Positions 20,925-28,049 of a stretch of DNA of 44,315 nucleotides are shown piece by piece; positions within the stretch are counted from its first letter, which is position 1; each line of letters begins with the position of its first letter. The stretch comes from a virus. Below the pieces are notes generated by a model, which was not told the DNA's origin, searched no databases, and saw nothing but the letters and a program-made list of their open reading frames with translations. Both the position numbers and the translations under genes were made by a program. Where the stretch lies: positions 1-44,315 of the IMG/VR virus record IMGVR_UViG_3300031673_005194; one strand, given 5' to 3'.

Positions 20925-21500
20925 ATGGTTAATATTTCAGGTTTAAAGCTTAGTGAAAGCCCAAGTTGGAAAGGCGAAAAAATTGTTTCATCTCATGGGT
21001 ATGTAAAGATTAAAATGCCTGAACATCCATTTTCAGATGCCAATGGTTGGGTCTATGAGCATCGGATTGTTATGGAAAGGAAGATTGGACGTTATTTGCT
21101 ACCAGAAGAAATAGTCCACCATAAAAACGAAATAAAAACAGATAATAGTCCTGATAACCTCGCTTTAGCTGCAAATATTGCAGAACATAAATTTTTCCAT
21201 AGAGAAAGTTCTAGTAACAAGAGAAAACCGAATGAATCAAATACTTTAGTGTCATGTGCTTGTGGATGTGGTGCAAAATTCCTTAAATATGACAGTGGTA
21301 ATCGTCCGAGAAAATATTTATTTGGTGGTCATGCGAAAAGAGGTAAGTTATCTTACGATCCCAACGAAACAATATTATGTGCTTGCGGTTGTGGAACACT
21401 GTTAAAAAGATTCGATTCTAGCGTTAGGGAACGGAAGTATATTTCGGGTCACTATAGTAGGAATAAGGCGATAATAACAAGGGGGAATAATCATGTTTAG
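20925..21500 (+). CDS. HNH homing-type endonuclease, 191 aa
   Basis: The N-terminal HNH nuclease core reads WVYEHRIVMERKIGRYLLPE then VHHKNEIKTDNSPDNL and AEHKFFHR, with the paired His and Asn residues of the beta-beta-alpha metal finger. Two copies of a CACGCG...D...R-KY-x-x-GH module follow (about 108-140 and 150-182), likely small zinc-dependent DNA-binding units. ATG 20925 abuts AAGGGG, an unusually short spacing; an ATT three codons later would be better spaced, so the exact start is unsure. It is expressed from a promoter shared with the RHH repressor. Its stop overlaps the next ATG. Confidence 0.85.
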   Translation: MVNISGLKLSESPSWKGEKIVSSHGYVKIKMPEHPFSDANGWVYEHRIVMERKIGRYLLPEEIVHHKNEIKTDNSPDNLALAANIAEHKFFHRESSSNKRKPNESNTLVSCACGCGAKFLKYDSGNRPRKYLFGGHAKRGKLSYDPNETILCACGCGTLLKRFDSSVRERKYISGHYSRNKAIITRGNNHV

Positions 21501-22224
21501 ACCGATATATGAGCCTAGAACAAGGGCGAAAGAGTATGCGGATTTAGCGATAAATATATACAATGGCTGTCCACATGGGTGTTTTTATTGCTATGCTAAG
21601 AAAAATTTTGACCGTTGGCATCCGAATGAATCCTTTGCAGATGTAAAACCGAGAGAAAATATCGTCGAGGCAACAAAACGCCAGTTATCAGGTGGTAAGT
21701 ATAAGGATAAAAAAATAATGCTCTGTTTCATGTGTGACCCCTATCCTGCGCTTATCGATACCTTACCAACACGAGAAGTAATCATGGCTATCAAAGAGGC
21801 AGGGGCTCACGTTCAAATCCTCACAAAAGGTGGGGATCGGGCGAGAAGGGATTTTGATTTGTTAGGTTCGGGGGATAGTTTCGGGATAACGTTATCCTGC
21901 CTATCGGATGACCTTGCAGAAATTAACGAACCATTGGCGGCATTGCCTAACGAAAGAATTGGAACACTTCAGAGAATATCAAAATGGGTTAATACTTGGG
22001 TTAGCTTTGAGCCAGTAATTGAACATGGCGAAGTCTTGCAACTCATAGAACATATTCCAAGGGTAGTTTCAAGTGGAACACTTTTAAAAATCGGCAAACT
22101 AAATCACCACAAAAGCAATATCAACTGGAAAGAATTTGGCCTTGAAGCTGAACGCATCTGTAAGGAAAACGGTTGGAACTATTACATCAAAGAGGATCTG
22201 AGAGCTGAAATGGAAGGCGAATAA
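21493..22224 (+). CDS. phage Gp37/Gp68-type (DUF5131) radical-SAM-like protein, 243 aa
   Basis: Residues 22-34 read YNGCPHGCFYCYA, a C-x3-C-x2-C iron-sulfur motif of the radical SAM superfamily as in spore photoproduct lyase relatives. VSFEPVIEHGEVLQLIEHIP and SSGTLLKIGKLNHHK are typical of the phage Gp37/Gp68 group. Substrate unknown in the family. Strong AAGGGGGAA site; 8-bp overlap with the HNH gene. It could act on nucleic acid bases, in keeping with other modification-type genes here, but this is inference. Confidence 0.8.
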   Translation: MFRPIYEPRTRAKEYADLAINIYNGCPHGCFYCYAKKNFDRWHPNESFADVKPRENIVEATKRQLSGGKYKDKKIMLCFMCDPYPALIDTLPTREVIMAIKEAGAHVQILTKGGDRARRDFDLLGSGDSFGITLSCLSDDLAEINEPLAALPNERIGTLQRISKWVNTWVSFEPVIEHGEVLQLIEHIPRVVSSGTLLKIGKLNHHKSNINWKEFGLEAERICKENGWNYYIKEDLRAEMEGE

Positions 22225-22239
22225 AGAGCGGGTGATTAA

Positions 22240-23052
22240 GTGACTGGATGGATTAAGTTCCATAGGAAGATCCTCGATAACCCTATTTTCCTAAAACCGG
22301 ATCTTTATCAATTATTCTCCTATTGTTTATTAAAGGCAAACCATAACGAGACTAAAATAATCTGGAATAGCAAAGAGGAAATACTTGAAAAGGGATGCTT
22401 TATAACTGGGAGAAAAGCTATTGCTTCAGACACTGGACAGAATGAAAGCTCAATATACAAGCGTTTAAAAATTCTTGAAAAGTTGAACATGATTTCCATA
22501 AAAAGTAACAACAAATACAGTGTCGTTAAGGTGCTAAATTACTGCATTTATCAGGGCGAGGAAAAAGATAAAGAACAACCAAGTAACAACCAAGTAACAA
22601 CCACGGAACAACAAAGTAACACAAACAAGAATATAAAGAATGATAAGAATATAGAAGAACTATATATATCTTCTTTGTCGTCAAACAAGTTTTCCGACGA
22701 TGCAATTGAAATTTCCCTATCTAGTGAACTTTATAATTTGATGCTCTTGAATAATCCAAAGGCCAAAAAACCAAATCTTCAAACATGGGCGGGGCACATT
22801 GACTTAATGATCAGGATTGACAAACGAAGCGTTGAGGATATTCGGTCAGTTATTCAGTGGTGCCAGAAAGATAGCTTTTGGCAAGCAAATATTTTATCAA
22901 CTAAAAAGCTCAGGGAGAAATATGATCAGCTCACAATGAAAATGAAATCATTATCCAAGTCTGGTAATCAAATTGTAACTAAACAAACCACACAACAAGA
23001 CATAAGTAACAAATGGCTAGAAATGAGGAAGGCGGCCAAAGGTAATGAGTGA
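22240..23052 (+). CDS. replication initiator / DnaD-like protein with winged helix, 270 aa
   Basis: GTG start. The N-terminal 100 residues (GWIKFHRKILDNPIF, DLYQLFSYCLLKANH, GCFITGRKAIASDTGQNESS, IYKRLKILEKLNMISI) form the winged-helix domain of phage replisome organisers. A low-complexity Asn/Gln/Thr linker (about 108-135) encodes DNA repeats that may be the origin. The C-terminal part (about 165-265) is helical with QTWAGHIDLMIRIDKRSVED. In related phages such proteins bind an origin inside their own gene and recruit the helicase loader, which follows here. Confidence 0.8.
   Translation: MTGWIKFHRKILDNPIFLKPDLYQLFSYCLLKANHNETKIIWNSKEEILEKGCFITGRKAIASDTGQNESSIYKRLKILEKLNMISIKSNNKYSVVKVLNYCIYQGEEKDKEQPSNNQVTTTEQQSNTNKNIKNDKNIEELYISSLSSNKFSDDAIEISLSSELYNLMLLNNPKAKKPNLQTWAGHIDLMIRIDKRSVEDIRSVIQWCQKDSFWQANILSTKKLREKYDQLTMKMKSLSKSGNQIVTKQTTQQDISNKWLEMRKAAKGNE
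22571..22665 (+). other. candidate replication origin inside initiator gene
   Basis: AAGTAACAACC occurs twice in direct tandem, flanked by imperfect copies (AAGAACAACC before; GGAACAACAAAGTAACAC after), then an A/T-rich stretch with ATATAAAG and TATATATAT up to about 22670. Iterons followed by an AT-rich segment within the initiator's linker is the arrangement of many phage origins. Inferred from pattern only. Confidence 0.5.
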
Positions 23053-23644
23053 AGAAGAATTTCAAAAGTTTTACAACTATATCACAGCAGTAACTACCGA
23101 CACAAAGCCAAGTCCTGCAAAAATGGAAGTGTACTGGGATGCCTTAAATGATATTCCTTATGAAGTGGCAATAACCGCTGCCAGGAAAGTAATAGCTACC
23201 CTAGAAAATCCATTCCTGCCAATGCCGGCCGTATTCCGAGGGATGGCGTTGCAAGTAACAGGGCAGACAATACCCACGGCACCCAATGCCTACGCAGAAG
23301 TTCTGAGGGCAATCCGCAACTTTGGAAGCTACAGAGAAACAGAAGCACTCGCAAGCCTTAACCCAATGACGAGGAAAGCAGTAAAGGCCATCGGATGGAA
23401 AGACCTCTGCTTGAGCGAAGAACCGGACGTAATTCGTGGTCAATTCCGCATGGCATATGAAGCACTTGAAAAGCGTGAATCAATGGATCTCAGAACGCCA
23501 CAATCCTTAAAGACAATCATTGCAAACATGGATAGACGATTTATCCCTGCACCAACTCAGGAAGAAGAAAAGAAGAAACTTAAAGATCATGAATGGAAAG
23601 ACCATCTACGTGAGCTGAGAAAAGAAATGGAAGAGGAAGAGTAG
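23045..23644 (+). CDS. G39P-like helicase loader, 199 aa
   Basis: MSEEEFQKFYNYITAVTTDT then KMEVYWDALNDIPYEVAITA match the N-terminal fold of the phage SPP1 G39P family, which binds and loads the replicative DnaB-type helicase. The region PFLPMPAVFRGMALQV is typical of the family, and the C-terminus is a charged, flexible helix (EEEKKKLKDHEWKDHLRELR). It overlaps the initiator gene by 8 bp. No phage helicase gene is in the window, so it may load the host helicase. Confidence 0.75.
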   Translation: MSEEEFQKFYNYITAVTTDTKPSPAKMEVYWDALNDIPYEVAITAARKVIATLENPFLPMPAVFRGMALQVTGQTIPTAPNAYAEVLRAIRNFGSYRETEALASLNPMTRKAVKAIGWKDLCLSEEPDVIRGQFRMAYEALEKRESMDLRTPQSLKTIIANMDRRFIPAPTQEEEKKKLKDHEWKDHLRELRKEMEEEE

Positions 23645-23656
23645 GGGGGACAATCC

Positions 23657-23953
23657 ATGACTAGGCCAATAACTTTTGACGAAACCAAAGCCCTCCAACT
23701 ATACGAAGAATTAAAAAGTGATGCAGAAATAGCAGAAATGTTAGGAGTACCACAAAGTACCATTGATTCTTGGAGGCAAAGAAGAAAGCTACCCGTTATC
23801 TATCAGAGACCAAAGCCAGAAGTAAAACCTAAAGCAGTAAGACCGGATGACGCATACCAAAAACACCAAGATTATCGAAAAGTTCTAAGCCCTGAACAAT
23901 GCAAACAGATGAATAAATTTCTACATGCTTTACTTTTGGCGAGCCAAAAGTAA
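23657..23953 (+). CDS. HTH (sigma-70 r4/Hin-like) protein, 98 aa
   Basis: ATG 23657 follows AGGGGGG. FDETKALQLYEELKSDAEIA then EMLGVPQSTIDSWRQRRKLP is a clear helix-turn-helix, similar to those in transposase/resolvase and small terminase N-termini. The C-terminal half is basic and Pro-rich, then helical. Its position right after the helicase loader suggests a regulatory or DNA-binding accessory role. Confidence 0.65.
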   Translation: MTRPITFDETKALQLYEELKSDAEIAEMLGVPQSTIDSWRQRRKLPVIYQRPKPEVKPKAVRPDDAYQKHQDYRKVLSPEQCKQMNKFLHALLLASQK

Positions 23954-24027
23954 AGAAAAACAGGGTTAACATTAAGCATCGGAAAATGCATTGACGCATG
24001 GAGATGATAAATAAGGAGTGAAAAGTC

Positions 24028-24195
24028 GTGACCTTAATCGAAAAAATAAACTCTGCCAAAACGCAACATGACTTAGACCTGTTAGCCATGGAAGTTATTT
24101 TAAACCGGGAAAACTTTAAAGATGGCATAGAGGCATTTAATCGAAAAATGAAGGAATTGGAGAAGGAAAATGAGGGTAGCAAAAAGACTTTTTGA
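24028..24195 (+). CDS. small helical protein, 55 aa
   Basis: GTG 24028 has AAGGAGTG upstream. The product starts MTLIEKINSAKTQHDLDLLA and continues MEVILNRENFKDGIEAFNRK, then a Lys/Glu-rich helix. No motif. Function unknown. Confidence 0.45.
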   Translation: MTLIEKINSAKTQHDLDLLAMEVILNRENFKDGIEAFNRKMKELEKENEGSKKTF

Positions 24196-24277
24196 TGAAA
24201 AACTAGTTTTGGGGATTTATCAAACAGGGGCGAACGACACAGCCACCTTCTGAGCAATTTGAAAAGGAGAAAGACAA

Positions 24278-24592
24278 ATGGAAAAACATAGACAGTATAA
24301 CTACAATAAAGAACCGTTCAAGGTGGGAATAATAGAACCTTCAGAAATCATCTCAGACAAGCTAGAAGGTATGTCTGAGGCATCGAACAGCGATAGTGTG
24401 GGTGATTGCCCCAAAAGAGGTAAGGAAGGCCCTTGTAGCGTGTCTGACGACCCAATGTTTATTCAAGACCAGGAAATTGAAGAGCAGTGGACGCGAATCG
24501 AAATTAGTTTAGCAATTATTCGCAATTTGTACATCGAACGGGTTAAGGAAGAATTTTGGAGAAGGGCAAAAATGATGATGGAGATGATTTGA
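24278..24592 (+). CDS. hypothetical protein, 104 aa
   Basis: ATG 24278 follows AAAGGAGAAAG. The central region is disordered (MSEASNSDSVGDCPKRGKEG) and the C-terminus strongly helical (EIEEQWTRIEISLAIIRNLY). Its stop overlaps the next ATG (TGATG). No family recognised. Confidence 0.5.
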   Translation: MEKHRQYNYNKEPFKVGIIEPSEIISDKLEGMSEASNSDSVGDCPKRGKEGPCSVSDDPMFIQDQEIEEQWTRIEISLAIIRNLYIERVKEEFWRRAKMMMEMI

Positions 24593-24777
24593 TGTTTTGG
24601 ATTTGTGCGATAGTTATTATCGGCGTTACCGGGTGCGCCATTGGAAAATTTTCACTTACTATGTCATCTAAGGGGCGAGAGGAAAAGTGGTCAACCATGC
24701 GCAGGCCTATTCTTTGCAATAAAATTAACTGTACAAAATCATGCAAGGGTTGGAATGTTTGCGAAAATAAATGGTAA
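24592..24777 (+). CDS. small membrane protein with Cys-rich tail, 61 aa
   Basis: ATG 24592 overlaps the previous stop; GGAG lies 9 bp upstream. Residues 1-20 (MFWICAIVIIGVTGCAIGKF) are one hydrophobic helix, and the C-terminus has CNKINCTKSCKGWNVC, four Cys that could bind metal. A TTG 36 bases earlier gives a longer but poorer start. Function unknown. Confidence 0.5.
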   Translation: MFWICAIVIIGVTGCAIGKFSLTMSSKGREEKWSTMRRPILCNKINCTKSCKGWNVCENKW

Positions 24778-24802
24778 TGAGAAAAAGGTTTGAGGAGGAA
24801 GT

Positions 24803-25336
24803 ATGACAAGTTCCGCAACTAATTACGCCAATCGCGGTAAATCCCTAGAAACCTTAATCGAACACGCCAACGAGCAGTACAAAGCTAAAGGAGTTGCGCT
24901 CATTCAGAAAGTGGCAACACCATGGACGGTAATTCGCAAAGGACCCATTATCGTCTCTGCCTTTCCTGCTCAAAAATCAACTGTAGATTACATCGGAGTA
25001 GAAGGAGATCAAAGGTATTCAAGACCTATTGCCTTCGACGCAAAGCAATGTAAGTTAAAAACTAACTTTCCACTCGCAAACATTGAACAACATCAAATTG
25101 ACTTTCTCACCGAATGGGATAATCGGGGTGGCACAGCTTTTCTCATCATCGAAATGACCACTCTGGATAAGATTTTTCGAATTGAACTTAGTGAAATTAT
25201 TAGTTATTGGCTAGGATCAAAAGCAGGAGGAAAGAAGAATATCCCAATTAAAGATTTCGAAAAGTTTCAAGAGGTGGGACAAGCTGGCGGAATTGTACTT
25301 GACTATCTTAATCTTTACATTAAACATCAACAATAA
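24803..25336 (+). CDS. recU: RecU-type Holliday junction resolvase, 177 aa
   Basis: RecU cleaves four-way DNA junctions in recombination and replication. The family features are present in order: NYANRGKSLETLIEHANEQY, VATPWTVIRK, KSTVDYIGVE (D62), IAFDAKQCK (D79, K81) and IEQHQIDFLTEWDNRGGTAF. The catalytic E, D and DxK residues are all there. The length is near the 170-200 aa usual for phage RecU. It follows AGGAGGAAG and stands with the replication and recombination genes. Confidence 0.88.
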   Translation: MTSSATNYANRGKSLETLIEHANEQYKAKGVALIQKVATPWTVIRKGPIIVSAFPAQKSTVDYIGVEGDQRYSRPIAFDAKQCKLKTNFPLANIEQHQIDFLTEWDNRGGTAFLIIEMTTLDKIFRIELSEIISYWLGSKAGGKKNIPIKDFEKFQEVGQAGGIVLDYLNLYIKHQQ

Positions 25337-25379
25337 AGAAACTTTAAATCTAAAGTAAAAAAAAGAGGGTGTCGAAGAA

Positions 25380-25814
25380 ATGAAGGCTATAACGCTATTA
25401 GAACCCTGGGCGAGTCTAATCGCTGTCGGGGCTAAGAAAATTGAAACTCGTAGCTGGTCAACTAAGTATCGTGGTCCACTAGCTATTCATGCTGGGAAAA
25501 GTCTCAAACCGTGGCATATGGACCTTGCATGGAAGGAACCCTTCTTTTCGGCATTAAAGCCTCAACATGTTGAGAGTGGGGGAATTCGTTATTCTCACGG
25601 TTGCATTATCGCCACTTGCAATCTAGTCGACTGCATCAAGATGACTCCCGAGTTTATAGATCTTGTTCAATCGGCTAAGGGGTATGAGATTGATTTCGGA
25701 GTTTATGAAGTCGGTCGTTACGCATGGATCTTAGAAGATGTTAAGCGACTAGAGAAGCCAATTCCAGCCAAAGGTGCACTTAGTTTATGGGAATGGGAGG
25801 GTGTTGAGGGATGA
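25380..25814 (+). CDS. ASCH-domain protein, 144 aa
   Basis: ATG 25380 follows GAGGGTG at some distance. MKAITLLEPWASLIAVGAKK followed by IETRSWSTKYRGPLAIHAGK is the start of an ASCH domain, with the conserved basic K-x-ETR segment, and YAWILEDVKRLEKPIPAKGA its end. ASCH domains bind RNA or modified bases and some hydrolyse N4-acetylcytidine. The specific ligand is unknown. Its stop overlaps the next start. Confidence 0.8.
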   Translation: MKAITLLEPWASLIAVGAKKIETRSWSTKYRGPLAIHAGKSLKPWHMDLAWKEPFFSALKPQHVESGGIRYSHGCIIATCNLVDCIKMTPEFIDLVQSAKGYEIDFGVYEVGRYAWILEDVKRLEKPIPAKGALSLWEWEGVEG

Positions 25815-26206
25815 ATGATATTGATAAAAATTGCATGAATTGCCGTTATGGGTGGATGGAAAGCACGAAAGACCTTTGCTTTAGTTGCGTCCATCAAAAT
25901 AAATGGGTTACAAGTATACGAATGGCGAGTTTAATCGGCAAGACTCACGAAAATGCCATAGAACATGGTTTTTGGGATAATCCAAGAGAGTTCGGAACAA
26001 TGATAGCCCTTGTTCATTCTTAATTATCAGAAGTCCTAGAAGCAGACAGAGAGGGCGACAAAGAACATGTGGCGGAAGAATTGGCAGATGTATTTATAAG
26101 ACTTGCGGACCTTTGTGCTGGACTTGAAATTGACATTGAGTCAGCAATCTTAGCCAAGATGGAAAAAAATAAATCAAGGCCAAAAATGCATGGAAAACAA
26201 TATTAA
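25811..26206 (+). pseudogene. MazG-like pyrophosphohydrolase interrupted by in-frame TAA
   Basis: The N-terminal 33 codons carry a zinc-type module (CMNCRYG...CFSC). SLIGKTHENAIEHGFW and MIALVHS are followed by TAA (26021-26023), and the same frame then continues LSEVLEADREGDKEHVAEEL, ADVFIRLADLCAGL, ending SRPKMHGKQY at 26206. In the MazG-like fold the position after HS is a conserved metal-binding Glu (HSELSE), so one GAA-to-TAA change explains the stop. The first fragment lacks the second metal-binding helix and should be inactive. The second has no good start. The enzyme normally hydrolyses (d)NTPs to NMPs. Confidence 0.85.
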
Positions 26207-26219
26207 GGAGCAAGTATTC

Positions 26220-26291
26220 ATGACCAATGAACAAATTCTACTCCGGATAAAAGAACTTTGGGAGAAACACATTCCTGCTCCAAAAATTTGA
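26220..26291 (+). CDS. micro-ORF, 23 aa
   Basis: ATG 26220 lies 9 bp after AAGGAG. The product MTNEQILLRIKELWEKHIPA ends PKI and is one amphipathic helix. It may be the remnant N-terminus of a larger gene or a real microprotein. Low certainty. Confidence 0.35.
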   Translation: MTNEQILLRIKELWEKHIPAPKI

Positions 26292-26318
26292 TGCAGGTGG
26301 TAAGGAGGAAGAGAAAAA

Positions 26319-26810
26319 TTGAGCTACTACTTTTATATAAGCCCTTCTGATTTTGAGACAGCTAGTAAAAATGGCATTAGCCCTGACACATTAATCCATC
26401 GTGTGCGACTGCGTGGCTGGGAAAGAGAAAGGGCAATAAATGAACCGTGCCGGAAGAAAACAGATTTATCTAAGTGGTCGAAGGTGGCTAATAAAAACGG
26501 AATCTCTTACGGAACATTGCAAAGACGTATAGAGAGAGGATGGACACCCGAAATGGCGGCAACAACTCCCTTGATCGACCATGGTAAGCAAATAGCACAA
26601 GTACAAATAGACAACAGGATATATCCACAAAAGTATGTTGACCGAGCAAGGCAAAATGGCATACGATACGCAACATTTACCTGGCGCATGAGACAAGGAT
26701 GGACAATGGAAGAGGCGAGTGAGACAAAGACATCCGCGCGTGGAAGCGGACAGGGAAAACTAGCTTCTCCTTGGAGCAAAGAAAAAAGAATGGTGGGGAT
26801 GAAAGTTTGA
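26319..26810 (+). CDS. triple-repeat HTH-like protein, 163 aa
   Basis: TTG start after AAGGAGG. Three copies of a motif A-x2-N-G-I-x3-T-x3-R-x3-G-W occur near residues 13-35 (ASKNGISPDTLIHRVRLRGW), 57-77 (ANKNGISYGTLQRRIERGW) and 109-130 (ARQNGIRYATFTWRMRQGW). Each ends with an E-x-A segment and is a probable homeodomain-like helix-turn-helix. Three tandem DNA-binding units suggest binding to repeated sites. Function unknown. The next gene starts at a TTG overlapping the stop. Confidence 0.65.
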   Translation: MSYYFYISPSDFETASKNGISPDTLIHRVRLRGWERERAINEPCRKKTDLSKWSKVANKNGISYGTLQRRIERGWTPEMAATTPLIDHGKQIAQVQIDNRIYPQKYVDRARQNGIRYATFTWRMRQGWTMEEASETKTSARGSGQGKLASPWSKEKRMVGMKV

Positions 26811-27172
26811 GTAGTTTTATTTGCAAACAATGTGGGGGCTGTTGCGGTCCAGTGCCTGTTACTAAACCGGAACTTGTGATTTTACAAGCAGGAATGGATC
26901 TTATGCCACAAGAAGAACGCGAACGCATTAAGGCTCAACAAAGGGAACCGCTAACCTGCATCTTACTTAATACTGAAAACAAGCGTTGCTCAGTTTATGA
27001 TTATCGTCCGTTAGTATGCCGTCAATACGGTCAAATAAGAGAATTGAAATGTCCAAATAATCCGGGGTTAAAGTTAAAAAGTGGACGAAAGGAAACTATG
27101 AGAGTCATGCATTATGATATTGCCGGAATACTCGGTATGAATATTGGGTGGAAGGAGTTGGAAGACAAATGA
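26807..27172 (+). CDS. YkgJ-type cysteine-cluster protein, 121 aa
   Basis: TTG 26807 has GGTGGGG seven bases upstream and overlaps the previous stop. FICKQCGGCCGPVPV near the start, TCILLNTENKRCSVYDYRPL and VCRQYG give the C-x2-C-x2-CC...C...C...C pattern of the YkgJ/UPF0153 family, thought to bind zinc or an Fe-S cluster. Biochemical role unknown. Its stop overlaps the start of the alpha-CTD-like gene (ATGA), so the two are coupled. Confidence 0.75.
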   Translation: MSSFICKQCGGCCGPVPVTKPELVILQAGMDLMPQEERERIKAQQREPLTCILLNTENKRCSVYDYRPLVCRQYGQIRELKCPNNPGLKLKSGRKETMRVMHYDIAGILGMNIGWKELEDK

Positions 27173-27423
27173 TCTTCGACATACTGAAATCAAAACTCAA
27201 AAAGTATAACCCACATCTTGATCAAACAATCGCAGAAATCGGACTATCAACCAGGACTTATCACTGTCTGAGGAAAGCAGACATATGGAATGTAGGAGAT
27301 TTGGCGAAACTGAGTTGGAGGGACATTTCGGGAATGCGTGGAGCTGTGCGTAAAACTTTTGAAGAGGTTGAGAAGATTTTGAGTGAGATGGGTTTAGAAC
27401 TGAGGAAGGATGGTGGAAAATGA
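27169..27423 (+). CDS. stand-alone RNA polymerase alpha C-terminal-domain homologue, 84 aa
   Basis: IAEIGLSTRTYHCLRKADIW, NVGDLAKLSWRDISGM and RKTFEEVEKILSEMGLEL align along the full length of the bacterial RpoA C-terminal domain. The Arg equivalent to E. coli alpha R265 is kept (STRTYHC), as are the following Cys and the K298/E302 equivalents, while N268 is His and G296 is Val. The alpha-CTD binds UP-element DNA and activators. Here there is no N-terminal assembly domain, so it cannot join the core enzyme as alpha does. It likely competes for promoters or activators. ATG 27169 overlaps the YkgJ stop and has GGAAGGAG upstream. Confidence 0.8.
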   Translation: MIFDILKSKLKKYNPHLDQTIAEIGLSTRTYHCLRKADIWNVGDLAKLSWRDISGMRGAVRKTFEEVEKILSEMGLELRKDGGK

Positions 27424-27511
27424 TGAGTTGGCCTGAAGCAATAATAGTTTCAATAGCCACGATATGCTTTTTTGGTTTATGGGATTCATGGCATGGCTAG
27501 TGCTTAAATAG
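27420..27511 (+). pseudogene. frameshifted copy of a membrane microprotein
   Basis: The start ATGATGAGTTGGCCTGA is nearly identical to the intact 26-aa gene at 28246. The frame MMSWPEAIIVSIATICFFG then drifts into LWDSWHG-stop. Adding one T to the T6 run at about 27469-27474 restores a tail WFMGFMAWLVLK with a stop at 27509-27511, matching GFVAWLASK of the other copy. I read it as a paralogue broken by a homopolymer contraction, or a sequencing error. It would be a single-pass membrane peptide. Confidence 0.55.
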
Positions 27512-27530
27512 AAATTGAGGAGGTAATCCA

Positions 27531-27572
27531 ATGAATCTAAAACTACGCCTAAAGTTTAGTGGCATCCTATGA
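27531..27572 (+). CDS. 13-aa leader peptide ORF
   Basis: ATG 27531 has a perfect AGGAGG site 7 bp upstream. The 13-codon frame MNLKLRLKFSGIL ends in a TGA overlapping the ATG of the GIY-YIG gene (ATGA), which otherwise has no good ribosome site of its own. A coupling leader peptide is likely; a truncated gene is the alternative. Confidence 0.45.
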   Translation: MNLKLRLKFSGIL

Positions 27573-28045
27573 AGATGATTAAAAGATTTATCCTTTACAG
27601 AATCTTTTACGAATCGAAGATGGTATATCTCGGAAGAACAAAACAGCCATTGCAAGATCGCATTCGAGGGCATGTTTTCAAGCGCCCCATGCACAGAGAT
27701 ATTGATATAAACCTTGTCACTAAAATTGAGTATACAGAATTCAAAACGGAAGCGGATATGAATGTTTATGAGATTTATTTTATAAACAAATTTAAACCGC
27801 CTCTGAATAAGGATGATAAGGCGCGAGACGAATTGACCTTTGAAATTCCGGATGTAACGTGGACCATTTTTAATATCCCACTATGGAGTAAGTGGAAAGA
27901 AAAGATTAATACTGATGCTACCGAAGAAGAAATGAAGCGCATAGCAAAAATTGAACATAGTAATCAATGCCGAATTATGCGCAAAATGTGGCACGCGGGG
28001 GAAATCGGCGAAAATGAATATTATGATTTTTTAGAGAGGGGATAA
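27569..28045 (+). CDS. GIY-YIG-type endonuclease, 158 aa
   Basis: FILYRIFYESKMVYLGRTKQ followed by QPLQDRIRGHVF is a GIY-YIG module variant (YRI in place of GIY, VYLG for YIG), with the conserved Arg in DRIRGH and Glu in MNVYEIYFINKFKPPLN. The C-terminal half is helical and charged, probably for DNA binding. Likely a homing or repair-type nuclease. Its translation seems coupled to the 13-aa leader. A RBS-proximal start other than ATG 27569 is not seen. Confidence 0.75.
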   Translation: MKMIKRFILYRIFYESKMVYLGRTKQPLQDRIRGHVFKRPMHRDIDINLVTKIEYTEFKTEADMNVYEIYFINKFKPPLNKDDKARDELTFEIPDVTWTIFNIPLWSKWKEKINTDATEEEMKRIAKIEHSNQCRIMRKMWHAGEIGENEYYDFLERG

Positions 28046-28049
28046 ACAA

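Noticed and set aside
24170-24253. 27-codon frame (MRVAKRLFDEKLVLGIYQTG...)
   Set aside because: It has a weak, too close ribosome site and mostly overlaps or trails the 55-aa gene at 24028; it may be a remnant but I cannot support it.
26021-26023. Stop-codon recoding (TAA as sense) to explain the MazG gene
   Set aside because: Many intact genes in the window end in TAA with normal spacing to the next gene, so genome-wide recoding is not plausible.
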